DNA from: an uncultured Bacteroides sp.
GTDB taxonomy: Bacteria; Bacteroidota; Bacteroidia; Bacteroidales; Bacteroidaceae
Assembly: GCA_947038155.1 (NCBI GenBank)
Contig: CAMQVH010000003.1
Coordinates: 62,001 to 126,000 of the forward strand
DNA: 64,000 nucleotides
Direction of reading: 5' to 3'
This document shows positions 26,581 through 43,765 of the stretch, in pieces; position 1 is the first letter of the stretch, and the number at the start of each line of letters is the position of its first letter. The notes under the pieces were generated by a model, which was not told the origin of the DNA, searched no databases, and saw only the letters and a list, made by a program, of their open reading frames with translations. A program made the translations under genes and the position numbers.

Positions 26581-29500
26581 ATGATAGACAAAAGTATAAT
26601 GAAGAAGTTATTACTGACATTTTTAAGTATAGCTGCCGTATGCTCACTGTATGCCCAACGTAAAGTCACGCAGGAACGGATGGAGCAGATTTATGAAGAG
26701 GTAAAGACGCCCTATAAGTACGGACTTGCTGTTGCCCCGACCGACAATTATCATAAGATTGATTGTCCTACTGTCTTTCGTCAGGGAGACAAGTGGCTGA
26801 TGACTTATGTCGTTTATAATGGCAAAACCGGCACGGATGGCCGTGGATACGAAACCTGGATTGCAGAAAGTGATAATCTGCTTGATTGGCGTACCTTAGG
26901 ACGTGTACTTTCTTATCGGGACGGTAAATGGGATTGCAATCAGCGTGGAGGATTCCCCGCGCTGCCGGATATGGAGTGGGGGGGAAGCTATGAACTTCAG
27001 ACCTACAAAGGCCGCCACTGGATGACTTACATCGGTGGAGAAGGTACAGGTTATGAAGCTGTAAAAGCACCACTCTTTGTCGGACTGGCATCTACCAAAG
27101 GAGATATTTCCACCGCTCATGAATGGGAGTCTCTGGACAAACCGATTCTGAGCATCCATGATAAAGATGCGCAGTGGTGGGAAAAGTTGACTCAATATAA
27201 AAGTACCGTTTATTGGGATAAAGACAAAACACTGGGTGCCCCGTTTGTGATGTTTTACAATGCGGGAGGACGTCATCCGGAAACTGATTTAAAGGGTGAA
27301 CGGGTAGGAATCGCACTTTCCAAGGATATGAAAACCTGGAAACGTTATCCCGGCAATCCGGTCTTTGCACACGAAGCGGACGGAACAATCACCGGTGATG
27401 CTCATATTCAGAAGATGGGTGACGTGTACGTGATGTTTTATTTCTCTGCCTTTGAGCCGTCACGCAAGTATAAAGCCTTTAATACGTTTGCTGCTAGTTA
27501 CGATCTCGTCAACTGGACAGACTGGCATGGAGCTGATTTGATCATTCCTTCCAAGAATTACGACGAATTATTTGCGCATAAAAGCTATGTGATCAAACAC
27601 GACGGAGTAGTTTATCATTTCTATTGCGCGGTGAACAATGCCGAACAGCGTGGTATTGCTGTTGCTACAAGTAAGCCGATGGGACGCTCTGCCGTTCGCT
27701 TCCCGAAGCCGGAAACGAAGAATCGCCGGATGATCACTGAACTGAATGAAGGCTGGAAAACCTGGTTAATTGACAATTCACAATTGACAATTGACAATTC
27801 AAAAGGCAATCACCAATCCCCGATTATTAATTGTCAAATACCTCATAATTGGGATGACTATTACGGTTATCGCCAACTGACTCATGGCAACCTGCACGGA
27901 ACAGCCATGTATGTGAAAGACTTCTCCCTCGATAATTGTCCATTGTCAACTGTCAATGCTCAATTAAAAAAACGTTATTTCCTCCGTTTTGAGGGGGTAG
28001 GTACGTATGCTACTATTAAAGTGAACGGACATGATTTCGGACGTTATCCGGTAGGACGTACCACGTTGACACTGGATGTGACCGACGCGTTGAAACAGGG
28101 AACGAATCGTCTGGAAGTAAAAGCGGAGCATCCGGAAATGATAGCCGATATGCCGTGGGTATGTGGTGGCTGCTCGTCGGAGTGGGGATTCAGTGAAGGA
28201 TCTCAGCCGTTAGGTATATTCCGTCCGGTGGTACTGGAGGCAACAGACGAGATCCGTATTGAACCCTTCGGAGTACACATCTGGAATGACGAAAAGGCGG
28301 CTAATGTCTTTGTCGAAACAGAAGTAAAGAACTATGGTAAGACCACGGAGACAATAGAAGTAGTCAATAAGTTGAGTAATGCGGACGGTAAACAAGTGTT
28401 CCGTCTCGTAGAGAAGGTAACATTGGCTCCGGGAGAGATGAAGGTGATTCGCCAACAGTCTCCTGTAGAGAATCCTATTTTATGGGATACGGAGAATCCC
28501 TATCTTTATAAATTGGCAAGTATGATTAAGCGTGATACCCAAACAACGGATGAGATCTCTACGCCTTTCGGTATCCGTACAATCAGTTGGCCGGTAAAGA
28601 GAAATGACGAAGATGGGCGTTTCTATCTGAATGGAAAGCCTGTCTTTATCAATGGTGTATGCGAGTATGAGCATCAGTTCGGGCAAAGTCATGCCTTCAG
28701 TCGAGAGCAGGTAGCCGCGAGGGTGAAACAAATGCGTGCGGCAGGCTTCAACGCCTTCCGTGATGCTCATCAGCCCCATCATCTCGATTATCAGAAATAT
28801 TGGGACGAAGAAGGCGTCTTGTTCTGGACACAGCTTTCTGCCCATGTATGGTATGACACACCGGAGTTTCGAGAGAACTTTAAAAAGCTGCTTCGTCAAT
28901 GGGTGAAGGAACGCCGTAATTCTCCGTCGGTAGTGATATGGGGATTGCAGAATGAAAGTACATTGCCTCGTGAATTTGCACAGGAATGCAGTGAAATCAT
29001 TCGCAAAATGGACCCGACAGCACGTACGATGCGTATCATCACTACCTGCAACGGTGGTGAAGGAACCGACTGGAATGTAATTCAGAACTGGAGCGGCACA
29101 TATGGAGGAGACGTTACGAAATACGGAAAGGAACTTTCGCAGAAGAACCAGTTGCTGAATGGAGAATACGGTGCATGGAGAAGTATTGATCTGCATACGG
29201 AACCCGGCGAGTTTGAAGTGAATGGAGTATGGAGCGAAAGTCGTATGTGCCAGTTGATGGAAACAAAGATTCGTCTGGCAGAACAGGCCAAAGACAGTGT
29301 TTGCGGACAGTTCCAATGGATTTTCAGCAGCCACGACAATCCCGGACGTCGCCAGCCGGATGAAGCATTTCGGAAATTAGATAAAGTAGGTCCGTTCAAC
29401 TATAAAGGACTGGTGACTCCGTGGGAAGAACCACTGGATGTATATTATATGTATCGTGCCAACTATGTGCCGGCGGCAAAGGACCCGATGGTATATCTGG

Positions 29501-30837
29501 TATCACATACCTGGGCGGATCGTTTCGAGAAAGGACGTCGTCGGGCTACTATCGAGGCTTACAGCAATTGTGATTCCGTATTGCTTTATAACGACATGAT
29601 CAATGACAAAGTGACTTATCTGGGACGCAAAAAGAATAATGGAACAGGCACCCACTTCATGTGGGAGAATCGGGATATTCGTTATAATGTACTTCGTGCT
29701 GTAGGATATTACAAAGGGAAGCCGGTTGCCGAAGACATAATTGTACTCAACGGACTGGAGCAAGCTCCCCACTTTGACGTACTGTATCAGAATGCGAAAC
29801 CTGTATTGAAAGGGGAAGATGGATATAATTACCTGTACCGTATTAACTGTGGAGGAGACGACTATACAGATAGTTTCGGTCAGTTATGGATGCAGGATAA
29901 TACCCATTATTCCCGTTCATGGGCAGCGAACTTTAAAGAATTGAATCCATACCTTGCCAGTCAACGCACGACGAATGATCCGATTCGGGGAAGCCGTGAC
30001 TGGAAGTTGTTCCAGCACTTCCGTTTCGGACGTCATCAACTGGAGTACAATTTCCCGGTAACTGACGGAACATATCGAATTGAACTCTATTTCACAGAGC
30101 CTTGGCATGGAACGGGAGGCAGTGCTTCCACCGACTGCGAGGGATTGCGCATCTTCGATGTGGCAGTAAATGATTCGGTAGTATTGGATGATCTTGATAT
30201 TTGGGCGGAGAGTGGACACGACGGAGTATGCAAGAAAGTAGTGTACGCTACAGTTAAAGGTGGAGTACTGAAGATTCATTTCCCGGAAGTGAAAGCAGGA
30301 CAGGGGCTGATTTCAGGTATTGCCATTGCTTCTGTTGACTCGAATCTGCAACCTACTGTATTCCCCGCATCCGACTGGAGTTGGGAAAAGGCCGGCAAAG
30401 AAGTCATGGAAAAAACTCCGAAAGAGTTGCTTCCCGAAGACAAGAATGCCCGTGTCAGTGTAGCGTATGAAGCTGAAACGGCAACCCTGCAAGGCAAGTT
30501 CCGGAAGAAAGAACATCGCAAGCAAACGGGAGTATTCTTTGATAAAGGAAAAGGTAACAGTATTGAATGGAATATCTCTACCGGACTGGCACAGGTTTAT
30601 GCCCTTCGCTTTAAATATATGAATACTACCGGAAAACCAATGCCTGTTTTAATGAAGTTCATCGATTCAAAGGGAGTAGTGCTCAAAGAAGACATTCTGA
30701 CCTTCCCGGAAACACCGGACAAATGGAAGATGATGAGTACCACCACCGGAACTTTTATCAACGCCGGACATTATAAAGTATTACTTTCAGCGGAAAATAT
30801 GGACGGTCTGGCTTTTGATGCCTTGGATATTCAATAA
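26581..30837 (+). CDS. Two-catalytic-domain enzyme: GH137 plus GH2 (RG-II)
   Basis: The 1418-residue secreted protein has a signal peptide whether it starts at 26581 or at the in-frame ATG 26599 (MKKLLLTFL). Residues about 30-385 form a five-bladed-propeller GH137-like domain (GLAVAPTDNYHKIDCPTVF, TGDAHIQKMGDVYVMFYF). Residues about 390-980 are GH2 with its sandwich domains and barrel; Glu792 in GLQNES is the expected acid/base and Glu862 in NGEYGAW the nucleophile. A malectin-like domain (about 1085-1250) and a CBM-like domain (about 1290-1418) follow. The counterpart BT0996 (from memory) combines beta-L-arabinofuranosidase (GH137) and beta-glucuronidase (GH2) activity. Simple-repeat insertions interrupt the GH2 N-terminal domain. 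Confidence 0.88.
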   Translation: MIDKSIMKKLLLTFLSIAAVCSLYAQRKVTQERMEQIYEEVKTPYKYGLAVAPTDNYHKIDCPTVFRQGDKWLMTYVVYNGKTGTDGRGYETWIAESDNLLDWRTLGRVLSYRDGKWDCNQRGGFPALPDMEWGGSYELQTYKGRHWMTYIGGEGTGYEAVKAPLFVGLASTKGDISTAHEWESLDKPILSIHDKDAQWWEKLTQYKSTVYWDKDKTLGAPFVMFYNAGGRHPETDLKGERVGIALSKDMKTWKRYPGNPVFAHEADGTITGDAHIQKMGDVYVMFYFSAFEPSRKYKAFNTFAASYDLVNWTDWHGADLIIPSKNYDELFAHKSYVIKHDGVVYHFYCAVNNAEQRGIAVATSKPMGRSAVRFPKPETKNRRMITELNEGWKTWLIDNSQLTIDNSKGNHQSPIINCQIPHNWDDYYGYRQLTHGNLHGTAMYVKDFSLDNCPLSTVNAQLKKRYFLRFEGVGTYATIKVNGHDFGRYPVGRTTLTLDVTDALKQGTNRLEVKAEHPEMIADMPWVCGGCSSEWGFSEGSQPLGIFRPVVLEATDEIRIEPFGVHIWNDEKAANVFVETEVKNYGKTTETIEVVNKLSNADGKQVFRLVEKVTLAPGEMKVIRQQSPVENPILWDTENPYLYKLASMIKRDTQTTDEISTPFGIRTISWPVKRNDEDGRFYLNGKPVFINGVCEYEHQFGQSHAFSREQVAARVKQMRAAGFNAFRDAHQPHHLDYQKYWDEEGVLFWTQLSAHVWYDTPEFRENFKKLLRQWVKERRNSPSVVIWGLQNESTLPREFAQECSEIIRKMDPTARTMRIITTCNGGEGTDWNVIQNWSGTYGGDVTKYGKELSQKNQLLNGEYGAWRSIDLHTEPGEFEVNGVWSESRMCQLMETKIRLAEQAKDSVCGQFQWIFSSHDNPGRRQPDEAFRKLDKVGPFNYKGLVTPWEEPLDVYYMYRANYVPAAKDPMVYLVSHTWADRFEKGRRRATIEAYSNCDSVLLYNDMINDKVTYLGRKKNNGTGTHFMWENRDIRYNVLRAVGYYKGKPVAEDIIVLNGLEQAPHFDVLYQNAKPVLKGEDGYNYLYRINCGGDDYTDSFGQLWMQDNTHYSRSWAANFKELNPYLASQRTTNDPIRGSRDWKLFQHFRFGRHQLEYNFPVTDGTYRIELYFTEPWHGTGGSASTDCEGLRIFDVAVNDSVVLDDLDIWAESGHDGVCKKVVYATVKGGVLKIHFPEVKAGQGLISGIAIASVDSNLQPTVFPASDWSWEKAGKEVMEKTPKELLPEDKNARVSVAYEAETATLQGKFRKKEHRKQTGVFFDKGKGNSIEWNISTGLAQVYALRFKYMNTTGKPMPVLMKFIDSKGVVLKEDILTFPETPDKWKMMSTTTGTFINAGHYKVLLSAENMDGLAFDALDIQ
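27766..27966 (+). repeat. In-frame simple-repeat insertions within the GH2 N-terminal domain
   Basis: Two stretches, 27766-27838 and 27931-27966, are built from TTGACAATT-type units (the second mostly as the complementary AATTGTC form). They encode IDNSQLTIDNS..INCQ and DNCPLSTVNAQL, between otherwise normal GH2 segments (LNEGWKTW, IPHNWDDYYGYRQL, KRYFLRFEGVG). They look like intergenic repeat DNA that entered the gene without breaking the frame. Confidence 0.7.
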
Positions 30838-30875
30838 ATCTGTTAGCAGACTGAACTTTTGCAATAGTAGTAAAA

Positions 30876-30922
30876 AAGCGGGACGCAAAGAAGCTTGTAT
30901 AGCTTTCTGCATCCCGTTTCTT
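30876..30922 (+). terminator. Terminator of the GH138 / GH137-GH2 unit
   Basis: AGCGGGACGC..AAGC pairs imperfectly with GCTTTCTGCATCCCG around a short loop near 30900, followed by TTTCTT. It begins 39 bp after the stop. Confidence 0.75.
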
Positions 30923-31022
30923 ATTTTGAAACCTTTTTCCTATAAATAGAATATATATGTTATTTTTTTATGATTCGATAGTCAGATTTTAATTATTTCG
31001 AGCGTAGATTTTAAATAATCTC

Positions 31023-31030
31023 TATATTTG
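31023..31030 (+). promoter_or_regulatory. -7 element of the AraC-type regulator gene
   Basis: TATATTTG is a perfect -7 box 20 bp before the ATG. A TTTC occurs upstream at 30996 but 23 bp away, slightly too far for a standard -33 element. The preceding interval 30923-31022 is AT-rich with no other signal. Confidence 0.5.
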
Positions 31031-31050
31031 AAGTAAAAAACAAAATAACG

Positions 31051-31896
31051 ATGGAAAGCGATATACCGAGGTACGATTTAACAGTTGATTATATAGTGGG
31101 AGAAGGATTTGGGATAAACTTACTGAATGGGTATAAGAATTTTCATTGTAAAATAGAGGCAGGATTCTTCATACTTTGTGTGAAAGGGACAATACAGGCA
31201 ACAATTAATGGAGAACGATATAATATTGTCGAAAATGATTTAATCACTCTGCCACCTAATTATTTCATGGAAATTCATGAGTTTTCATCTGATATTCACA
31301 TTTATTATGCAGGCTTTTCATCTCAGTTCATAGAAAATATAAATCTGATGAAGTCCACCCAGCATCTGCTTCCGATAATAGTAGAAAATCCGGTTATCAA
31401 TTTGTCTCCATTGCAAGCCTGTAGCTATAAGATGTTTTATGAGTCATTGATTCTTGCGTATGCTTCTGCCAAGACATTGGCCAATAAAGAAATCGTAAAG
31501 GCTGTACTCACTATGTTTATTCAGGGGGCAACAGAGATTTATAAGCTACAGAGCAATCGGTATTTATCTACTCAATCAAGAAAATATGAGATATATCAGG
31601 AGTTCCTGCAACTGGTCATGAAGAATTATACAGTTCATCATGGTGCCTCTTTTTATGCTGATCATTTGGGACTTAGTCTGCCTCATTTTTGTTCAACAAT
31701 TAAAAAGGCAGCGGGGAATACCCCGCTGGAAGTCATTGCTTCCGTCATTCTGATGGATGCTAAGTCTCGTTTAAAGTCAAGTAATGAACCTGTGAAGAAT
31801 ATCGCTTTGTCTTTGGGATTCAATAATATCTCTTTCTTCAATAAATTTTTTAAGCAGCATACCGGCGTCACTCCGCAGGAATACAGAGGGCACTAA
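31051..31896 (+). CDS. AraC-family transcriptional regulator
   Basis: The 281-residue protein has an N-terminal cupin-like sensing half (about residues 1-165) with FFILCVKGTIQATINGERYNI and a C-terminal AraC double helix-turn-helix (about 180-281). The second helix-turn-helix is textbook: PVKNIALSLGFNNISFFNKFFKQHTGVTPQEYR. No signal peptide or membrane helix is present. Its target is not shown by the sequence; the place between RG-II enzyme genes suggests a local or stress role. Its stop codon overlaps the stop of the convergent kinase gene by 4 bp, with no terminator between. Confidence 0.9.
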   Translation: MESDIPRYDLTVDYIVGEGFGINLLNGYKNFHCKIEAGFFILCVKGTIQATINGERYNIVENDLITLPPNYFMEIHEFSSDIHIYYAGFSSQFIENINLMKSTQHLLPIIVENPVINLSPLQACSYKMFYESLILAYASAKTLANKEIVKAVLTMFIQGATEIYKLQSNRYLSTQSRKYEIYQEFLQLVMKNYTVHHGASFYADHLGLSLPHFCSTIKKAAGNTPLEVIASVILMDAKSRLKSSNEPVKNIALSLGFNNISFFNKFFKQHTGVTPQEYRGH

Positions 31897-33392
31897 TTTA
31901 CTGCCAGTCTCTCAAATGGAAGAATAACAGTAAAACGACTGCCTCTGCCCATCTCAGACTCAACAGAAATATCTCCTTGCAAATGTTCCACTATCGTTTT
32001 GCAGATAGAAAGTCCCAGACCAGTCCCTTGTTTGAAAGTATCTACTTTATAAAAACGGTCGAATATTTCTTTTTGACATTCTCGGGGAATCCCCGAACCG
32101 GTATCTTCCACAAAGATATTCACAGAGTCTGCATTGACAGGATCAATAGCATAACCAAAATGAATATGTCCTTTATCGGTAAATTTACGGGCATTATTAA
32201 TAAAGTTACATACTACTTGTTTCAGACGTGTAGCGTCTGTGTTGATATAAACATCTTCACTAGGTAATAACGCTCTTATATCAATTTCAGATATAGGTTT
32301 CATGGTCTGTTCTTTCTCTATATCCATCATGAGAGATCGGAGAGAACAGTCTGTGAAAGTAAATTTAATCGTATTTGATTCAATCTTGGATAAATCAAGT
32401 ACATCATCAATCAGTCTTACTAAGTGTTCGCTGTTGATACTGATTAATCTCACAAAATCGGCACGTTCTTCCTCGCTTAATTCATCATACGTAGAACCAA
32501 TTACATCAGAGAAGCCGACTATTGCATTTAGTGGTGTACGAATCTCATGACTCATATTTGCCAGAAAAGCCATTTTAAGTCGGTCGCTTTCTTCTGCCTT
32601 CTGACGTGCTTCGATTAAGGTATTCTCTATGTCCTTATATTCTTGAATACTCATACAGATACCGACCAACCGATAGGGATGCCCTGAGATATTGGCAATA
32701 TAAGTAGACTGGCCTTCAAACCATTCCCAAGTTCCGTCTCCACGATGCAGGCGGAAGGGGACAGATTTATCGAACGTTTCCATGCCGCTAAGTTGCACAA
32801 TAAAGGCGTCGGCCATAGCTTGCCGGTCGTCCGGATGAATCATGTTTACGTATTCTTCCATAGTCAGAGTGTTGTTTTCTCCGGCCGAAATACCTAAATG
32901 TTCGAAATAACGGTTGTCAAGAGTAAATTCACTTCGGTTTATATCATAATACCACGGATATATTTTGGTTCTTTGCAAGGCTGTGTTCAGAATATACTCT
33001 TGTGTCAGTTCTATTGTGATATTGCGAAAAAAGAATAAGATCTTTTTCAGATGACCTTCTTCTTTGATCGTTGCAAAATCACCTCTGATCGGGAATTGGG
33101 TATAATCCACCTGTTCTTGCATGAATGTTTGTTCCGGAAGCGAATATGTTTGTTCACCCTGACGAATCTTTTTTAAAATGACAGAAAGAATATCTTCTTT
33201 ATTATTTAATAGTTTGAAAAGAATATTGGTTGAAAGAGGCATCATTGTATTGACTGATGAATGGACATGAAGTTCGGTTAAGGCCTGGTGGTTAAGTTGG
33301 ATAACCTCTCCATTTACATTAAATATAATAACTCCGTCAGGCAGGATATTTAGCAACTCATCATTGTAAAGTGTTTGTTTATTCTCTTCCAT
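31893..33392 (-). CDS. PAS-domain histidine kinase, soluble, no receiver
   Basis: The 499-residue protein has two PAS regions (about residues 10-125 and 140-260; the second has RLHRGDGTWEWFEGQSTY), then a HisKA H-box [19 protein letters not shown] with the His near residue 281, and a HATPase_c domain with NNARKFT, DTGSGIP and [10 protein letters not shown]. No membrane helix and no receiver are seen. It shares its H-box sequence with the kinase at 21.1-23.5 kb, so the two are relatives. It converges on the AraC gene with overlapping stops. The partner response regulator is not adjacent. Confidence 0.9.
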   Translation of the reverse strand: MEENKQTLYNDELLNILPDGVIIFNVNGEVIQLNHQALTELHVHSSVNTMMPLSTNILFKLLNNKEDILSVILKKIRQGEQTYSLPEQTFMQEQVDYTQFPIRGDFATIKEEGHLKKILFFFRNITIELTQEYILNTALQRTKIYPWYYDINRSEFTLDNRYFEHLGISAGENNTLTMEEYVNMIHPDDRQAMADAFIVQLSGMETFDKSVPFRLHRGDGTWEWFEGQSTYIANISGHPYRLVGICMSIQEYKDIENTLIEARQKAEESDRLKMAFLANMSHEIRTPLNAIVGFSDVIGSTYDELSEEERADFVRLISINSEHLVRLIDDVLDLSKIESNTIKFTFTDCSLRSLMMDIEKEQTMKPISEIDIRALLPSEDVYINTDATRLKQVVCNFINNARKFTDKGHIHFGYAIDPVNADSVNIFVEDTGSGIPRECQKEIFDRFYKVDTFKQGTGLGLSICKTIVEHLQGDISVESEMGRGSRFTVILPFERLAVN

Positions 33393-33612
33393 TTCTTTTG
33401 TTTTTTAATGCAGAACATGAGATAAATGACATGAATGTATAACAAAGAAAAACATTTCCCGGAAGATAATACGATATTCATATATGTTTTTGCCCCTGTC
33501 TGAAGGAGTATTTTAATTCGCAAGACCTTAATCGTTAAAACGATGTTTGCATTTTAATAATTGATATTCTTATTTTAATTATAACATTAGAATCGATTGA
33601 TGAAATAAAAAA

Positions 33613-33648
33613 GAAGACTTCGGAATATGCAGCTATTTCGAAGTCTTC
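33613..33648 (-). terminator. Terminator of the TlpA-like gene (minus strand)
   Basis: GAAGACTTCG at 33613-33622 and CGAAGTCTTC at 33639-33648 form a perfect 10-bp stem. On the minus strand it is followed by a T run (33607-33612 is AAAAAA on the plus strand). It lies 55 bp past the TlpA-like stop. The rest of 33393-33612 is AT-rich leader of the kinase gene, with a small dyad ATCGTT/AACGAT at 33531-33544. Confidence 0.8.
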
Positions 33649-33703
33649 AGTTGAATCTTAGATGAAAGAAAAAGAAGGATAGGTTTAGTTTCTTCCTTAT
33701 TCT

Positions 33704-38656
<4,953 letters not shown>

Positions 38657-38661
38657 AATAA

Positions 38662-41559
<2,898 letters not shown>

Positions 41560-41570
41560 ATAAATGAAAT

Positions 41571-41606
41571 AAAAAGGTACTCACATTGCGTTGGGTACCT
41601 TTTTTT
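41571..41606 (+). terminator. Terminator of the two-GH2 operon
   Basis: AAAAAGGTAC at 41571-41580 pairs with GTACCTTTTT from 41595, and the T run completes an intrinsic terminator 12 bp after the stop. Confidence 0.85.
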
Positions 41607-41664
41607 AATGTGAATATAGCAAATATAAAATGGTTTAAAAGAGTCATAAGTGAGGAATAATCAT

Positions 41665-41672
41665 TATTTTTG
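41665..41672 (+). promoter_or_regulatory. -7 element of the response regulator / kinase operon
   Basis: TATTTTTG matches the Bacteroides -7 box and lies 37 bp before the response-regulator ATG. No TTTG is seen at the -33 distance, so an activator may be needed. Confidence 0.5.
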
Positions 41673-41709
41673 TTTCGTTTTATAGATTCAGATTAACGAG
41701 TTCTTTCCT

Positions 41710-42396
41710 ATGTACACAATACTAATTATAGAAGACGAACCCAGAGTGGCAAGTTTGCTGATGAACGGGCTGGAAGAAAATGGTTATCAGACCATGGTAG
41801 CTTATGACGGATTAATGGGGCTGCGGCTTTTTCAGGCACATACGTTCGATCTGGTTATATCTGATATTGTTCTGCCTAAGATGGACGGATTTGAGCTGAC
41901 GAAAGAAATCCGTAAGTCCAATCCCCGTATTCCTATATTAATGTTGACGGCATTAGGATCAACGAACGATAAGCTGGACGGTTTCGATGCCGGTGCAGAC
42001 GACTATATGGTGAAGCCCTTTGATTTCAGAGAGTTGAATGCCAGAATCAAAGTTCTATTGAAACGTGTCTCAGGAAATGTACCGGAATTGCCGCAGGAAC
42101 TTGTTTATGCGGATCTGCGCATTGATCTTCAGCGGAAGGACGTAGAACGAAATAACGTTTCCATTAAACTTTCTCCGAAAGAATATAACCTGCTGTTATA
42201 TATGGTCGAAAATGCCGAAAGAGTATTGAGCCGGGTAGAGATAGCGGAGAAAGTATGGAACACACATTTTGATACGGGAACCAACTTCATTGATGTATAT
42301 ATCAACTACCTTCGCAAAAAGATAGACCGTAACTTTGAACCGAAACTTATTCATACCAAAGCAGGGATGGGTTTCATACTGACTGACAAATTATGA
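41710..42396 (+). CDS. OmpR/PhoB-family response regulator
   Basis: The 228-residue protein has an N-terminal receiver domain (residues 1-115) with acidic pocket EDEP, phospho-acceptor Asp52 in ISDIVLPKMDGFEL, the Thr of MLTALGS and Lys of VKPFDF, and a C-terminal winged helix (about 130-228) with SPKEYNLLLYM, RVEIAEKVWN and the recognition segment NFIDVYINYLRKKID. Its stop overlaps the kinase start by 4 bp (ATGA), so the two form a cognate pair. The promoter of the next transcription unit, mgtA, carries 11-bp-spaced direct repeats of the type this family binds, so mgtA is the likely target. A CusR/RprY-like role cannot be excluded. Confidence 0.92.
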   Translation: MYTILIIEDEPRVASLLMNGLEENGYQTMVAYDGLMGLRLFQAHTFDLVISDIVLPKMDGFELTKEIRKSNPRIPILMLTALGSTNDKLDGFDAGADDYMVKPFDFRELNARIKVLLKRVSGNVPELPQELVYADLRIDLQRKDVERNNVSIKLSPKEYNLLLYMVENAERVLSRVEIAEKVWNTHFDTGTNFIDVYINYLRKKIDRNFEPKLIHTKAGMGFILTDKL

Positions 42397-43760
42397 AAAT
42401 CCGGGCAACGCTGACTCTGCAATATGCGGGCATTACAGCTGCGGTATTCTTCGCATTTGTCATAGCTGTCTATTACGTAAGCGAGCATTCGCGCAGCAAT
42501 GCTTTCTTTCGAAACCTGCAAAGTGAAGCTATAACCAAAGCCCACTTATTTCTTAATAATCAGGTAGATGCAAAAACGATGCAGTCTATTTACCTGAATA
42601 ATCAGAAGTTTATTAATGAAGTAGAGGTAGCCGTCTATACTACAGATTTTAAAATACTATATCATGATGCCCTTCAAAACGACATAGTCAAGGAAACACC
42701 CGAAATGGTAAAACGTATTCTGAAACGAAAGAATATCAGTTTCTATGTGGACGAATATCAGGCAATAGGACTTGTGTATCCGTTTGAAGGACAAGACTAC
42801 ATTGTCACTGCCGCTGCCTATGATGGCTATGGATACGCTAACCGGGATGCACTGAGAAATATGCTCATTCTGTTATTTATCGGAGGATTGACCATGTTGG
42901 TGATTGTCGGTTATATCCTCTCCCGAAGCACCTTAAAGCCTATACGCAATATCGTGAAAGAAGCGGAGAAAATCACCGCTTCACATATCGACAAAAGACT
43001 GCCAGTGAAAAACGAACAGGACGAACTAGGAGAACTGAGTATTACATTCAATGCACTGCTGGAACGTTTGGAGAAGTCCTTCAATTCGCAAAAGATGTTT
43101 GTCAGCAATGTATCTCATGAATTACGTACACCTATGGCAGCCCTTACAGCCGAACTGGATCTGGCCCTGTTGAAAGAACGCACCTCCGGACAATATCAGG
43201 CAGCTATCGGCAATGCACTACAAGATTCCCGACGGATCATAAACCTGATCGACGGATTGCTGAATCTTGCAAAAGCCGACTATCAGTCGGAACAGATTAC
43301 AATGGAAGAGGTCCGGTTGGATGAACTGTTGCTGGATGCCAGAGAATTAGTCTTAAAAGCCCATCCGGATTATCATATCGAATTAGTCTTTGAGCAGGAA
43401 GCTGAGGAAGATAACGTGCTGACCGTAATTGGAAACAGCTATCTGTTGACTACTGCCTTTGTGAATCTGGTAGAGAATAACTGCAAGTACTCTTCCAACC
43501 GGACTTCATCCGTCCTGATAGCTTATTGGGAACAATGGGCTATTATCCGCTTGTCTGATAATGGCGTAGGAATGTCCGATGCAGACAAAGAAAACCTGTT
43601 TAAACTGTTTTACCGGGGAGACAATAAGAATATAGCTCCCGGAAATGGTATAGGTATGGTTTTGACACAGAAAATCATCCACCTTCACAAAGGCGAACTT
43701 ACCGTAGCTTCTCATAAGGACGAGGGAACTACCTTTGTGGTAAAACTCCTGCATATCTAA
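42393..43760 (+). CDS. Membrane sensor histidine kinase paired with the OmpR-type regulator
   Basis: The 455-residue protein has two membrane helices (about residues 10-30 and 155-178, NMLILLFIGGLTMLVIVGYIL) enclosing a roughly 125-residue periplasmic sensor, then HAMP (about 180-232), HisKA with His242 in SNVSHELRTPMAALTAEL, and HATPase_c with NLVENNCKYS, LSDNGVGM and GNGIGMVL. The sensor region has VYTTDFKILYHDA and VDEYQAIGLVYPF, with no known ligand motif. It phosphorylates the preceding regulator. Adjacency to mgtA and the repeats in its promoter suggest sensing of low Mg2+ or an envelope signal; this is inferred. Confidence 0.9.
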   Translation: MKIRATLTLQYAGITAAVFFAFVIAVYYVSEHSRSNAFFRNLQSEAITKAHLFLNNQVDAKTMQSIYLNNQKFINEVEVAVYTTDFKILYHDALQNDIVKETPEMVKRILKRKNISFYVDEYQAIGLVYPFEGQDYIVTAAAYDGYGYANRDALRNMLILLFIGGLTMLVIVGYILSRSTLKPIRNIVKEAEKITASHIDKRLPVKNEQDELGELSITFNALLERLEKSFNSQKMFVSNVSHELRTPMAALTAELDLALLKERTSGQYQAAIGNALQDSRRIINLIDGLLNLAKADYQSEQITMEEVRLDELLLDARELVLKAHPDYHIELVFEQEAEEDNVLTVIGNSYLLTTAFVNLVENNCKYSSNRTSSVLIAYWEQWAIIRLSDNGVGMSDADKENLFKLFYRGDNKNIAPGNGIGMVLTQKIIHLHKGELTVASHKDEGTTFVVKLLHI

Positions 43761-43765
43761 GAAAC

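Noticed and set aside
28480-29334. 284-codon open frame on the minus strand
   Set aside because: It lies wholly inside the GH137-GH2 gene, its translation is Cys/His/Ile-rich without domain motifs, and the plus-strand gene has full catalytic motifs here.
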